Below, one piece after another: positions 17,176-30,100 of a DNA stretch of 64,000 bases. This DNA is from CAYLRU01 sp964386565 (GTDB lineage: Bacteria; Desulfobacterota; Desulfobacteria; Desulfobacterales; UBA5616). Each line of letters opens with the position of its first letter. The stretch's first letter is position 1. The stretch is taken from assembly GCA_964386565.1 (NCBI GenBank), contig CAYLRU010000004.1, positions 62,001 to 126,000 of the forward strand. Reading direction: 5' to 3'. The translations under genes were made by a program, and so were the position numbers. The notes beneath the pieces were generated by a model. It saw only the letters and a list, made by a program, of their open reading frames with translations. It did no database searches and was not told the origin of the DNA.

Positions 17176-18130
17176 NNNNNNNNNNNNNNNNNNNNNNNNN
17201 NNNNNNNNNNNNNNNNNNNNNNNNNNNNNNNNNNNNNNNNNNNNNNNNNNNNNNNNNNNNNNNNNNNNNNNNNNNCTATCTGATCCGGACCATTGCCGCC
17301 GAATATCAGATCATTGCCTTCATCGCCGAACACAGTATCGGATCCACCGTCGGCTGCATCGGCTTCCACGGTTTCGATGTCTCCCAGGCTGTTAATTAAC
17401 ACATGCCCATTGTCACCGATCAGGATATCGTCTCCAAGGTCGCCGGTCACCCGGTCATTTTCAGCACCGCCGAAAATAATGTCGTTTTCTTCATCTCCAT
17501 CCAGGATATCATTTCCCCCGGCTGCTGAATCAATAGAACGGATATCATATGCATCGCCTGCCCATATCCTGGTTAAAACTGTTCCTGCATCACCGAGAAT
17601 CACATCGATTCCGTTGTTACCTGAAATGTCGTCGTTTCCGTTTCCGCCGAAAATAAAATCATTGCCTTCATCGCCGGTGATGATATCGTTTCCGCCAATG
17701 GAATCATCAATCGTCGCAAGTGTATATCCGGTATTTCCGACAAATTCCACGATTCCATGATCGCCGAAAATAACGTCGTTTCCGTCATGCCCGCGTATGT
17801 TATCATCACCGCCCTGTCCGCAGACCAAGTCTTCCCCGATGCCGGCATCGATCACGTCATTACCGCCCTGGGCGTCACTGGTATTATGAACCCAAAGCAT
17901 CCGGGCTTCCGGGAAGGCGACCACATCGGGTTCAACAATGCCGCTGTCGCCCAGGATCACATCATTTCCGAGACTTCCATTCATAATATCTGACCCGCCG
18001 TCACCGATGAGGATATCATCTCCTTTGCCTGCATCGAGGATGTCGTCCCCTCCGCCACCGAAGATTAAATCATGCCCGGTTCCGGAAAAAACGACGTCCC
18101 CGCCTTCCTCTTCCGAATCAACGGACGTTG
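11610..18130 (-). repeat. Large RTX calcium-binding array with 870-bp super-repeat
   Basis: Dozens of GGxGxDxxx-type motifs (GNDLIFGGNGSD, GDDIILGDNG) are arranged in ~290-residue super-repeats. A conserved Trp/His after LMGDGG marks each one. Its codons lie at 12110, 12974, 13844, 15839, 16709 and 17403 (low coordinates). Spacings are 864, 870, 1995, 870 and 694; the last becomes 870 if the gap holds 276 nt. Between RTX clusters are ~40-residue linkers with VETSG/IETGDEDG signatures. The array lies at the C-terminal end of the giant protein, as in type I-secreted RTX adhesins. Confidence 0.88.
17176..17275. other. Assembly gap (100 N) inside the giant gene
   Basis: Exactly 100 N form a placeholder. 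With 100 bases the two sides are out of frame and a false TGA appears at 17168-17166. The sides share frame if the true length is a multiple of 3. The 55 bases on each side are identical to 16251-16305 and 16582-16636, whose intervening sequence is 276 nt, so a missing 276-nt repeat segment is predicted. Confidence 0.9.
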
Positions 18131-21100
18131 CGCAAATCAGATTTTCAAATGACTTCACCGGGATCTCTGCTCCGCCGAAAACGGTTATCACTTCATCCCC
18201 GAATAACAATTCCCCCCGGTCTCCGAACACGATCATATCCTGGGACCAGCCGTCAGTGTCGGAAATGCGAAGTATGTCATCACCGCCTTCGCCAAAAACC
18301 GCGATAATACCGTCGGGATCACTTCCATCATCATCGAACATGCCTAAATCGTTACCATTGTTCAACCATATGGCGGTCATATCCCCGGCCAAGGTGCTAT
18401 GAATGGTAGCCCGGTCGTTTCCACGACTCATCATGATATTGATTCCGCCATCGAAATTACCGATGGCATCATAGTAGATTGCCACCGGGGCAAGACCGAT
18501 GACGCTGTCACGCCGGATATGGACGGCCGGCTTTCCATCAGGGTCACCGTAATCGCTGATATTCAGGGTGTTTTGACCTTCTCCGGCATGAATGGTGAGG
18601 ACCCCCTGTATAAAATCAAGGCTGCCGTTTTCGAGGTTCGTGTCGGACGATACGTTTATGATATCGTTTCCATTGTTGCCTTTGACCGTCGTAGCCGCGG
18701 ATGTACCCTGAATATTGAAGATGTCTTTTCCGGACCCCAGATCGATATCCATTATCTCGACCCCATAGTAGGCAATACCGTCCATCATGGTGAAAAGGTC
18801 CACGGATCCATTGATGAGCAATGATGTGTCAACGGCATCGATGAAGGCATCCTTGTATTCTCCCATGAAAGTGATTCGGTATCGATTATCCAGTCTGACC
18901 AACGAGACATTCCGGGTATGGGGCAAATCGTCAAAGGCATTATTGGGATTGAGTATGGGGTCAAGGGCCGAAAAAATATCCGCGGCAGAGGCATCAGCAT
19001 CGATGGGTTGGGTCCAGGAGTCCATACCTGTTCCGTTTATATGCAGCCTGTAACTGCCATAACCACCGTCAACCGAAAGAATCTGGGCAACGGCCCTGTC
19101 CGGAGAATCGGTCCCTTGATGGAGCGTCGTCATTTTCACCAGCGCGGATGCGCCTTGGGCGGCTACCAGGGAATTATCGGTATTTTCCTGGTCCCATCTG
19201 AGTTCAGCAATATCAATTCCCGCCAGATCTCCGCCGAACGTGACGGTTAAGGTGACATAGGTTTCAACTGTTTTAATAACCGATATGCCGTTTGATCCGT
19301 ATAACGCATTCAGATAGAAGGCAACATCATCGGCTGTCATATCATGGTCAAGTCGAACCGTACCGAAGCCCTCATTTCTGACGATGCGTTCGCTGTCGGA
19401 CATCCCTGTCTCGATTCCGTATCCTGTCGCGGAGAGGACATAACTTCCGCTCACCGCCTGGACAAATATGGTTTGTACTTCGGCGATCTCGGGCATATCA
19501 AGGCCGGTGAGCGTGGTCTGCGTAAGGGTTCCCGAATCATCTGTGGTATCACCGCTGTCATCGATATACAGTTCGTCATCATCCAGGCCGGCATCGATGG
19601 TCAGAAAACCCGCAATTCGATCCATGTAATGGTCGTAACTCCCCACATGAATCATGTCATTGCCGTACCCGGTATTCAGGATGGTGTGCCCGGAGACGGT
19701 CATGATGTTGACCTCATCATTCCCGTTTGCCGTATTGATCACGGTCAGTCCGTCATGGGTCGATTCGACGTTCAGGGTGTCGTCTCCGAAGCCGAACTCA
19801 AGGTTCAATTCCTCCAGGCTATGATAAGTGATGCCGCCGTTTATCAACCTGTCGCCGATTACCGTGTCAGGCCCCATACCGAATCCGTAAAGACGATCCT
19901 CCGTGAGCGTACCGCCTTCATTTGCCGGACTGTTGCCGTTATAAACATTCAGAACGTCAACCTGGACGTCTTCGTCCACTTTCACATTGGGGTTCACCGG
20001 CGTATAGAAATAGGTATTGGTGTTTTTCACGTATCCGGTATCGATTCTCAGGGTTGCCGAAAACGATTCATTGTTTATACTTGTAATTACGATATTGCTG
20101 TTGTTCTCACCGGCTTCGGCCGCATATCCGTTGGCGTAATCGATTGCTTTTGCGAGATTTTCGGCAATTACGACAAGATCGTCATCCGGTTTGACCGTGT
20201 ATTCGCATTCCACGTCTTCTCCGGTTCCCGTATCCTCCAAAATCACGGTCCAGATTTCACCGGGTATAACATCACCGCCAAGCGTAAAAGAAAGCGTTAC
20301 GGCATTACCGTCGCCGTCGCTTGTGGAATCCATTTCGGTTTCGCTTATGGCCCCGAGTGTTACAGTAAAATCATCTCCGGTGGTGCTTCTGATGATGAGG
20401 GTTTCACCATCAGCCCGGGCGGAAAACCCGTAAACATCATTTAATTGTCCGGCCAGGTCCAGGGCCACCGCCTCAAGGGAATCGATCGTTTCATCGACCA
20501 CACAAACTGCGGCGGGAACGACCTCATTGTTCAGGAAAATCCGCCATGTCTCTCCGTCGTCCACATCACCTGTAAGTGTGACGGATTTTGCCGCGAACAG
20601 TTCGTTTGCGTCGATATCAAGACCGGCCTGTGAAAATGCTTCATCCCAAGAAGTGGTGAACGTTACCGTGTCTCCGTCGACAGAATCAACCTGCATGACG
20701 AGCCCCCTGGCCGGCCCCTCCGTAATGATGAATTCATACAAGGCATCGTTCATACGGGGATCAAAACCGTCTTGCCGCCCGGTTTCCGGATCGATATGCG
20801 TAGCATTTGCATCTGTCAGCGTGGCCTTTCCGTCGAAATTCTCACCAACCGCCAGGATATAGCCGTCGGGGATATACCAGTTTGTCTCTTCCGGCAGGGT
20901 AAACGGATCGTTTAAATACCTCTCTTCACTGACAAGGATGCCTCCCGTTATGGTCAATGGTCCCCGGATACTGTTGATCCTGTTGTTCATTGACGGGAAT
21001 ACCTTTGCATCACTGCCGTCGATGACATCATCGTCAATTCCGGAAACATATACGGTCTGGACCACGTTCCAGTTTTCCGGTGTAAACAACAACTGCGGAA

Positions 21101-24100
21101 TCACCGTTATGCTTCCCTGGCCACCCGTTGAAATTTCCACCGCCGTGTGAAAAGGCAGGGGTCGATCCTGGTGATAAGAACTGATGAGCAGTGTATTGCC
21201 CGCAGTACCGGCTACCGCCGTGTAGCGGTTCAAGATGTGTGCCAGTTCCTGTGCAACATCATTCACGGTATCGCCCTCTTTGACCGTGTAGCTGTATGAG
21301 ACACCGTTTACTACAATGATCCAGGTTTCCCCGGCCTTAACCGGGCCAAACAATTCCAGCGTCTTTTCCGTCTCGTTGAAGATGCCGAATTCACCGGCCG
21401 GTTCAATGGCGACGTTTAATAATATGGGCGTACCGTCAATATTTGCCACAACGATTGTGCTGCCCAGATCACCTGCGGTATAGCGGTCACCGGAAAAATC
21501 ATTTATCAGGGATGCAAGAGAAGCCGCCACGTCTTCGGCCGTATCATCGGCATCCACGGTATAGGCATAGTCGATAAGCCCGATGCTGACGGTCCAGACT
21601 TCTCCCTCGGTCACCGTTGTGTTAATATCAATTGATACGGACGACGCCGTATCGCCTGCGGTGCAATACCCGGTCGGCGTTACACCACCAGCCAGGGAGA
21701 AAACCTCTCCTTCCTCATTGGTCACCGTGATAACGTCGTTGACACTGTCATATGAAGCCGTAAAGTCGTCGACGCTTTCAATCAACAGGGCCAGTTGTGA
21801 TCCGACTTTATCCAGGGTTACCGGATCACCGCCTGAACCTGCTACATACGTATAATTAACGCCGTCCAGCGTTATCGTCCAGACTTCGCTTTCATGGACT
21901 GACCCGGATAGCGTCAGTTTCTTAATCCATCTTGTGGCGGTATTGCTGACTTCTATTTGTCCGTCCGCTTCCACATCGCAATACAGGTCAAACGGCTTTC
22001 CATCAACACGACTCACCGTCACGTAGTCGTTGTCCGAACCCGCTGCAAACCCGTCAGCCCCGTTTACCAGACCGGCAAGACCGGCTGCAATATCGTCAAC
22101 CGTGTCACCGGCGGCTGCGGTGATTGAATAATCGACCCCGTCCAGCCGCAACATCCAGACTTCGCCCTCAAACACCGGGCCGGTCAATTTCACTGTTTTC
22201 GTCCGGGCTGTATCATGGCTTATATCCACACTTCCGTCTACATCCTCATAAACCATGGTTTGAATATCCGCCCCGGTTATACCTTCAAGAAAGAACGTGA
22301 TAACGGATCCGGATGCTCCGGCAACCCCGTCAGGCTCATTCATAATGCGTTGGGCCAGTCCGATGATGACGTCCGTCAATTCATCCCCTGCCTGCACTTC
22401 ATATTTATAGGAAACACCGTCCAGCGTGATAGTCCAGATTTCCCCCGCTGCAACGGGGCCGTCAAATTCGATCAAGGCCTGCGGAGTGGCCACATCCACC
22501 TGTACTGCTTCATTTTCGCCGTAGTTGGCATCTGCATCAAAGGCGAGATCCGAATTATACGTCCGGGTAATCTGTGGAATCACATCCACGATTACATCGG
22601 CATCCGGCGCAACGGTAAGTACGATGTCATAGCTGTCCGTTATCGGCATGTAGTTTTCAAATTCTTCCGCCATGGTGTAAGTGATGATAAATGTACTGAT
22701 ATCAGGTGACAGTGTTTCCCATTCCCCGTCTGCAGGATCGATGATATACGTCTGTGTGGCGGCATCATAGGCCGTTATGGTTGCCGTATTTCCGATGCCT
22801 GACCCTTCCACGACAGTGATCTGTTTCCCCACAAGTTCAACGGCTTTAGGATTGGTGTCATGCCGTTGCAACGATACATTTAATTGATATGACATTCCCA
22901 TTGCCATACCTGTGGTATAATCTTCAAATGGGTTTTCCACCGTACCGGTAACCGACTCTATTTCTCCAAAAGGATCTGATATTTCGATATTTACCGTAAA
23001 ACTATCCTGGAGATACCGCACATTGCTTCCCACCCGGATGAGATAACGCCCGGCCTGAATGAAATCATATTCCACAAACGGATCATTGGGTGTTGAACTT
23101 CCACTATCAGCCTCGGCAGGATAGATGTCGCCGTCTATGTTGATTTGCGTAAGAGCGCCGGTTTCATTTTCAAGATCTTCAAAGGTTTTACCGGTGATGT
23201 CCGTTGAATCGCTCACACGGTAAATCTCAACATAAGGTATTTGAATATAATCGAATGGTACAGACAGCAGAAACCCGCTGACATAAGTTTCATATTGGGA
23301 ATATCCCGTCAGTAAATTGCCGTCGTCGATATCAATGACCCCGTGTACGGTCCCGCCCCGGGTTACCTTTATGGTGAATTGCTGACTCCCGTCGCTGCTG
23401 TCCTTGTCCCTAATGACGATGTTGTCTAACGGGGAAAGACTTGCTTCGTAAGTGGCTGCGGTATCGGTGTTCACGGCGTCGACCAGGGCTTCTTTAATGC
23501 CTCTTATGTTTTTGTCGGGATCGGTCAAATCGGAGGTATTAATGCTGTAAGGTTTGTCGTTTACATAAATGATCCATGTCTCACTCGTCTGATAGTCACC
23601 CAATAATTTAATCGCAACACTGAAATAATGATTCCGGGTGTCGATCACCGACTGGTCTGCATCGATCATCAGGACATCATGCAGGCTTTGCGTTATGGTA
23701 TGGATAAACACGGGTTCACCGTCATTCGTATTGACCGTCACCGTATTGCTTCCCCCGGCCGTGGGGTTGTAATTCGCCCCGATCTTCCCGGCAAGACCCT
23801 GGGCCACATCGCTTAAGAGAGTATCATCAACGGCAACCTCATAGGAAACCGGTTCATCGTTTTCAAACGTGACGCTCCAGATATCGTGCTCTTCCACGGA
23901 AGCAGCCGAATCCAACACGATGTCGTTGTACCAGAACAGTTTTAATTTCCCGGAAAATTCCGCCGTCCCCGCTACCTGGGCCGCTTCAACGGTACCGTCG
24001 ACCGCATCGGTTTTATCCCCGTGATAGATCACGAGAAATACCACGTTTTCCCCGTTCGTCACCACGTCAACATCATAATCGGTTATGAGGGGCTTTAATC

Positions 24101-27100
24101 CATCCGCTATATCCGTTATATTCAGGTCTTCGGCTGAGACCGTGTAATCATAGTCATCATTGCCAACGGACACGGACCATGTCTGACCCTCGTAAATCGC
24201 ATCCGTATCATTATCGCCGAGCCTGAGGATATCGGCATAACCGGCTTCGCTGACAGCACCTGATGAAGCCGCCGCAGTCACGCTTCCCGCTTCAATCACC
24301 AGGGATCCATTTTTAGTCAAGTCGATGGTTAAGGTGTTGGTATCGGGAACAGGAGAATACATGGCGTCAATTGCATCTGAAAGCTTTTGCGTAACGACAC
24401 CGGCCGTTGAGCCGTCGGTCTCATTAGCCATATAAGAGAAGGATGTCGAGTCGAAAGTAACCGTATAGGTTTCTCCTTCGGTAACGGTACTCCCCAGGAC
24501 AATGGAAAACGTATTGACGATCTCAATGGCATCTTGCTCGGGTGAACTGGCATCTTCCGTCCGGCTGTCCACGGATAATCCCGTAAAGCTGCCTGAGTGG
24601 GAAATAGTGATATCCTCACCCGAGACGTCCGCCGTAAATCCGGCTGGCAGTGCGCCGTCCAAGTACGTTTTAAAACTTGACGCTGTATCTTCCAACGACG
24701 CATCTCCGGTCTGCGGCGAATGTTTGTATTCGGTCCCGTCAATTACGATCACCCACAGATCATCCGTATCAAAATCACCGGTCAGCGTGAACGTTCCGAC
24801 CCAGCTGGAATACCCCGCGCTTCCGGTAATCGACGCCTGCTGTACGTTTAGCGAAACCGTAAAATCATTGCCCAGGATATTATCGATTCTGATGGTATCG
24901 GAATCATCTGCGGAACCCGGACCCTCAACGGCACGGGCGGTATAAATATCATTACCGTTTCCGTCGTCATCCGTATCATTGATATCCGTCAACAGACCGG
25001 CGGCCACATCATCAAGCCCGGCGCTTTCGCTTGGCACGACATAGCTGAACGTAACCGCACCGCTTACGCCGTCATCCAGGGTCAAGTCCCATGTTTGTCC
25101 CTCAAGAACATCATCGGTAAACGTGACAATGACGGATGATGCGGCGAGACTGATCGTATCGTTGACAGGCGCCGGGAGAATCTCGAAATCCACCGTAAAC
25201 GAATTGGCATTATTATTTGAAATGATGATGGCACTGCTGTCGCCGGGATCGATTATGGCCGAATAAGGAATTGATATGTCGTTCACCAGGCCGGTAGCCA
25301 CGTTTTCCGCTCCTGCTTCGTTCGTCGGTACGACATATTCGAACGTATGGGGTGCAAACGTGGACTCGTCATCAAGGGTCAATTGCCAGGTTTCACCCTT
25401 TTTCACGTCCCCGCCGAATTTAATACGGGCTTCAAGCCACTCGATGCTCTCGACAACCGTCTCTGTCTGAACCGGCGTACCGCTCATGTATACCCGCCCT
25501 TGCGGAGCCGGTCCCTCAAGGGAAAATTCAATAGTAAAACCGCTGGAATCCGCTATGGAAAGGGTATCATCCCCTATACGGGTTTCTCCATAGTCGCGGT
25601 AGGGCTGTGAGTCGGCAATCTTTTCAATCAAACCGTCCACAACACCCGCCGGGGTCAATGGATAACCACCGGTACCGGCCGTATAACTATAGTTCCCGCC
25701 ATCCAGCGTCAGGGTCCAGATTTCCCCTTCGTAAACAGGGCCTTCCACCCTGATTTGTGCTGAAACAAAGTCAAGCAGCGGTGTCTGGGCATCGGCCGGC
25801 GTGGATGCCGATGTTCGCCGGATCACGCTCCCGGCATCCAGTCCGGAATGGCTGACCTGATCCACTCTCACGCCATTGTCATTATGGATGACGATGCTGC
25901 CTCCATCCGAGGCAATCCAGACGGGGTCATCCACATCGGCATCATCGTCATATTGTTCACTCAATACCGCTGCCAGGCCGTCCGCCAAGTCAGCCCCGCT
26001 GGTGTCCGTTACCGCTACGGAATAACTGTAATCAACGGAATTGATCCGTATGGTCCAGGTATCATCCGGATCAACCGGGTCATCCGGGCCCAGCAAATTG
26101 ACCCTGACTTCCGTGTAGTAGGTTTCATCGTCTATGACCGTATTTGAATTTTCCAAGAGAATGTCTGCGGCAACCGGGGAAAGCATCTCCTCCGTGACTT
26201 CAAATACATAATAATCCCAGGTTCCGTCACCATAGCCTTGGATCTTTGTATACGGCGTGTTGGAGTCGATTGTTTCACCGTTACCGATCTCCGTATCAAA
26301 GAAGGTGTACCAGTTGTAGCTGTTGTCAATATCCTGGATGTCGTCATAGGATTCTATCTCGGTAACCGGATCCGGCGCAAAAAGGAACGCATCCACATCA
26401 TGGTATTCGATGGAAACGTTGAGTTCATAATCGGTTCCCTCTGGAAGACCGATACCGAACCAGTTTTCCACTTCCAGATAATAATTGCCGGCTTCATAGA
26501 ATGTATAAACCATGTAATCGTCGAGGTATGTGGAACTGCCGGCGGCGCCCTGATATGGATATGACCATCCCCGGCCCCGTTTAACCAACCTGACCGTAGT
26601 GCTTCCGTCCTCGTTATGAATCATTTCATAGAGCTTCAGCCGGCTGGCCCACAATATGGCATCAGTGTACTCAAACCCGTGATCAATATCAAATACGGCG
26701 TTAACGCCGGGAGTCCCGCTGTTAAGTGCATCCTCCATCATGCTTTCCGTAATCGAGAAAGCATAAAAAGCGGTCTCACCGTTTCCGGCCGCCTTGATTG
26801 TAAGGTGCGGGATCACGGTTGATGATTCGATTTCAGCATCGAAATTCTTTCCCCATGAACCCATGTCGATATTCTGTGCCGAATAAATGGAATTGTTGAA
26901 TTTCGTTCCGTATATAGCGGAAGTTCCGAAATCCGCCGCAAACACCGTGTCCGAATCTATCGAGGTGATATGGCCGATCCCCAATACAACGATGTTGGTG
27001 GGCTCGACAACGGTGGTGTTCCCTCCTGATTCCGTCACAAGGACACCTGATGTTGCATCGTCGGTAATTGTCACGTCGACAAAGGCAAGGTCCGTACTTT

Positions 27101-30100
27101 CATGGTTTGAACCGGCGACATAGGTATAGGGGTTGCCGTTTAGTGCTATGGCCCAGACATCCCCGATATTCACCGGCCCTGAAAGCTGAATTGTAATTTC
27201 CGTGAAATGATCCGGGGATGCGACAGCAGCTTGAATGTCAACGTTTTCCGAAGGTAAAGCGGAAATATCAAAGGCAGCTCCATCCGCACGGCTGATGATG
27301 ATAACGGCGGGATCAGAAGAATCGATATACGCGACATAGTCGGCGGCCCGGTTTATTTTTTGGGCCAGGCTTTCAGCAACATCTTCAATGTCGTCAAGCA
27401 CCCGGACCATATATTCATAATCCGTGCCGTCGAGTGTGATCGTCCAGGTCTCATCTATGACGGCCGCACCGTTTAAGGCGACGGACGCGGTAAAAGACGA
27501 AACCGATCCGACGATTGTCACGCCCTGGAGAGAGGCGGCATCAACGTGGAACGTCGGGCCCCTGATGGTGATCGATGTATTAACGTCCGTACTGTTAACA
27601 ATGGCTTCAAAATCTTCATAAACGTTTCCCCTGATATCGGCGGCAAGCCCCTGGGCCACGTCGTTTAAATCAAGGCTGAAGTAATTTTCATAACTATCGG
27701 TCCCGATGCCATGGGTTATTCTCGAATAATGGATGCCTTCTACTTCATACCCGGGAATATCTTCGGCCGCCCGGATATAAATGGTTTGCGGCAGATTCCA
27801 GTTCCCCTGATCAAAAGTGAGGGTCAATGAACTTCCAAAACCTGTTGACGCCGTTTCCGACACTTCCGTCTGATTGTCCGGCTCAACCATAATTTCCACA
27901 GCACCGGCCGGTTCCTTTGTTAATACCACTTTGTACCGATCGGCGTTGGGATATATGCCGTTGTCTGTAAAAGCATCATCTTCTCCCACAAAGGTCCCGC
28001 CGGTTTGCTGAACCACGAGTACGTCCGCTGTATCATTGTCCAGGACCTCCGCAACAACACCCGGGACGGCAAGACCATCATATTCTCCGCCGTCGTCAGG
28101 TATGGCCCCCTGGATCAGCGTATGCTGGATATTATAAAATGAACGGCCCTCTGCGATCATGTCGTCAGGCGCCGTTACCTCTATGGTCTGGGGAATGAAC
28201 CAGTTGGTCCTGTCAAAAAGGAGGGTAACACCGTCGGTACTGCCGTTGAGGGCAACGCCGACCGCCCCCGCTTTTTCATCGGATTCATTGGGTCTGGTGG
28301 GTGTTGCCGTTATCCGGACGGTCTCCACGGGCGATCGGGTGAGCACCATCTGGTACATGGCCCGGGTAAGACCGTCAAAACCGACGGATGTATCTTCAAA
28401 AACCATTATGGGGCCTTCGATCATATTAATGACAACCCCGGCTTCGTCGTTATCCACCACGTTTGCCGACACATCCGGGATGAAAAGCCCGTCAAAAATC
28501 GGATCGTCGCTGATGATTGTATGGTCGATCATGCCGCTGTGCCCCAGAAGATCATTGCTCACAACGGTAATGGGGGCACCGTCCGTACCGCCTGCGATGT
28601 TGAACGTATCGCTTCCCAGTCCACCCACAAGGTGGGTTTCCACATTTTCGTTTGTACTTGCTACATAAAACCGGTCATTGCCTTCCATGGCATCGGCAAC
28701 GACTTTTTCAATACCGCTGTAGGAGACCAGCAGGCCGCAACCCCATATTCCTTCGCTGGTAACGACGATATCATCTCCGAATTCCGTTCCCACGATGGTC
28801 AGGGTATCATATCCGTCGCCCCCGGAAATTCTGACCGGTGCATTGACCACGTAGGAAATAAAATCCGCGCCCTGGCCCCCGTTGATATTGGTGAACGGCG
28901 CCTTGGGATCATTTGGATCGACTTTCACAAAAGCCCTCACCCTGAAGGTATCGTCATCTTCTTCACCATACAGGAACAGTTCTGCCTTGTTTGAATATAC
29001 CGTAAATCCGTCGTTTCCGGGGCCGCCGTATAAGGTTGTCGGATAGCTGATGCCGTTGCTCAGGTAGCCCTTTGTGGTCAGGGTTGTTTCAAACCAGTCT
29101 TCCTCGGCCAGCCCGGCACTGGCATCACGAGGCGACTTAAACACCTGGCCGATCTGGAAAATATCATCTCCCTCATCACCGTAAACCACCATGGAAGCAC
29201 TGTTATCGTCAAACACAAAGGTATCGTCCCCGTCACGGCCGAAAATCCGGACATTGCTGTTGATGTCGCCGTTGTAGTTGACCCGTTCGACATTTCCGTC
29301 TTCCACCGGCTTTCGAAATTCGTCAAGCTCGATTCCGGCTACCATATTGGGCCGCATGAGGAAATAATCCGCGCGGACAGTACCGAAAATATCCAGGGAA
29401 TCAACGCTGAAGTCCTCTTCGGGTGAAAGGTCATAGACATTGATGACCGAAGATCCCTGTCCGCCGAGACCGACAAAATAGTTATCGCCGCCGGCCTGGC
29501 CATGCAGTATCAGCGTACTGTCAATGCCGGTCTGATCGGTCTGCCTTCCTTCCCGGTCATAGTTCACCCGGATATCATCGTCTCCATCTCCGGCAAATAT
29601 TTCCGTTTTGCCGGAGATGCTGTTGATATTGATTTCATCATCTCCGTCAAGGGTATACAGAATTGTCGAAAACACATGGGTACTCTCGACATAGAGGTTG
29701 TCGTCACAGGAACCGAGCCATAATTCCAGTTTCTCCGCTTCACCATAATAGATGGATTCCGCCATTGAAAATCCTGTTAAGGACGTTGACGTCAGGATAC
29801 CGGATTGGCCGCCTGAATCGTCGGCGCCGGAGTTGTCAATCCGGATTTTATCAGATCCGGTGCTGGTATTGATGGAAACGCTGAAATCGATGTCAACGAG
29901 AACGTTCCCATAGGGCAGACCGGGCGAGGAATGGACTTCATTGCCGATATTGACCGTGTCGTCGCCCGAATTCGTATTGACATATGTATCCGTGTTCCCG
30001 GCAATACCGAGGATATGGAACGTATCATTTCCCGTTCCCAGGGCAATATCAAAATCTTCCAGATTCACGTAGGCGATACCCACCGCCATATCAAGCCCGG

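Noticed and set aside
11610..18130. CRISPR-like or other non-coding tandem repeat
   Set aside because: The periodicity is explained by translated RTX motifs in one open frame; repeats are diverged and there are no spacers.
19344..20444. 366-codon plus-strand open frame
   Set aside because: It is antisense to the giant gene and its translation has no domain signature.
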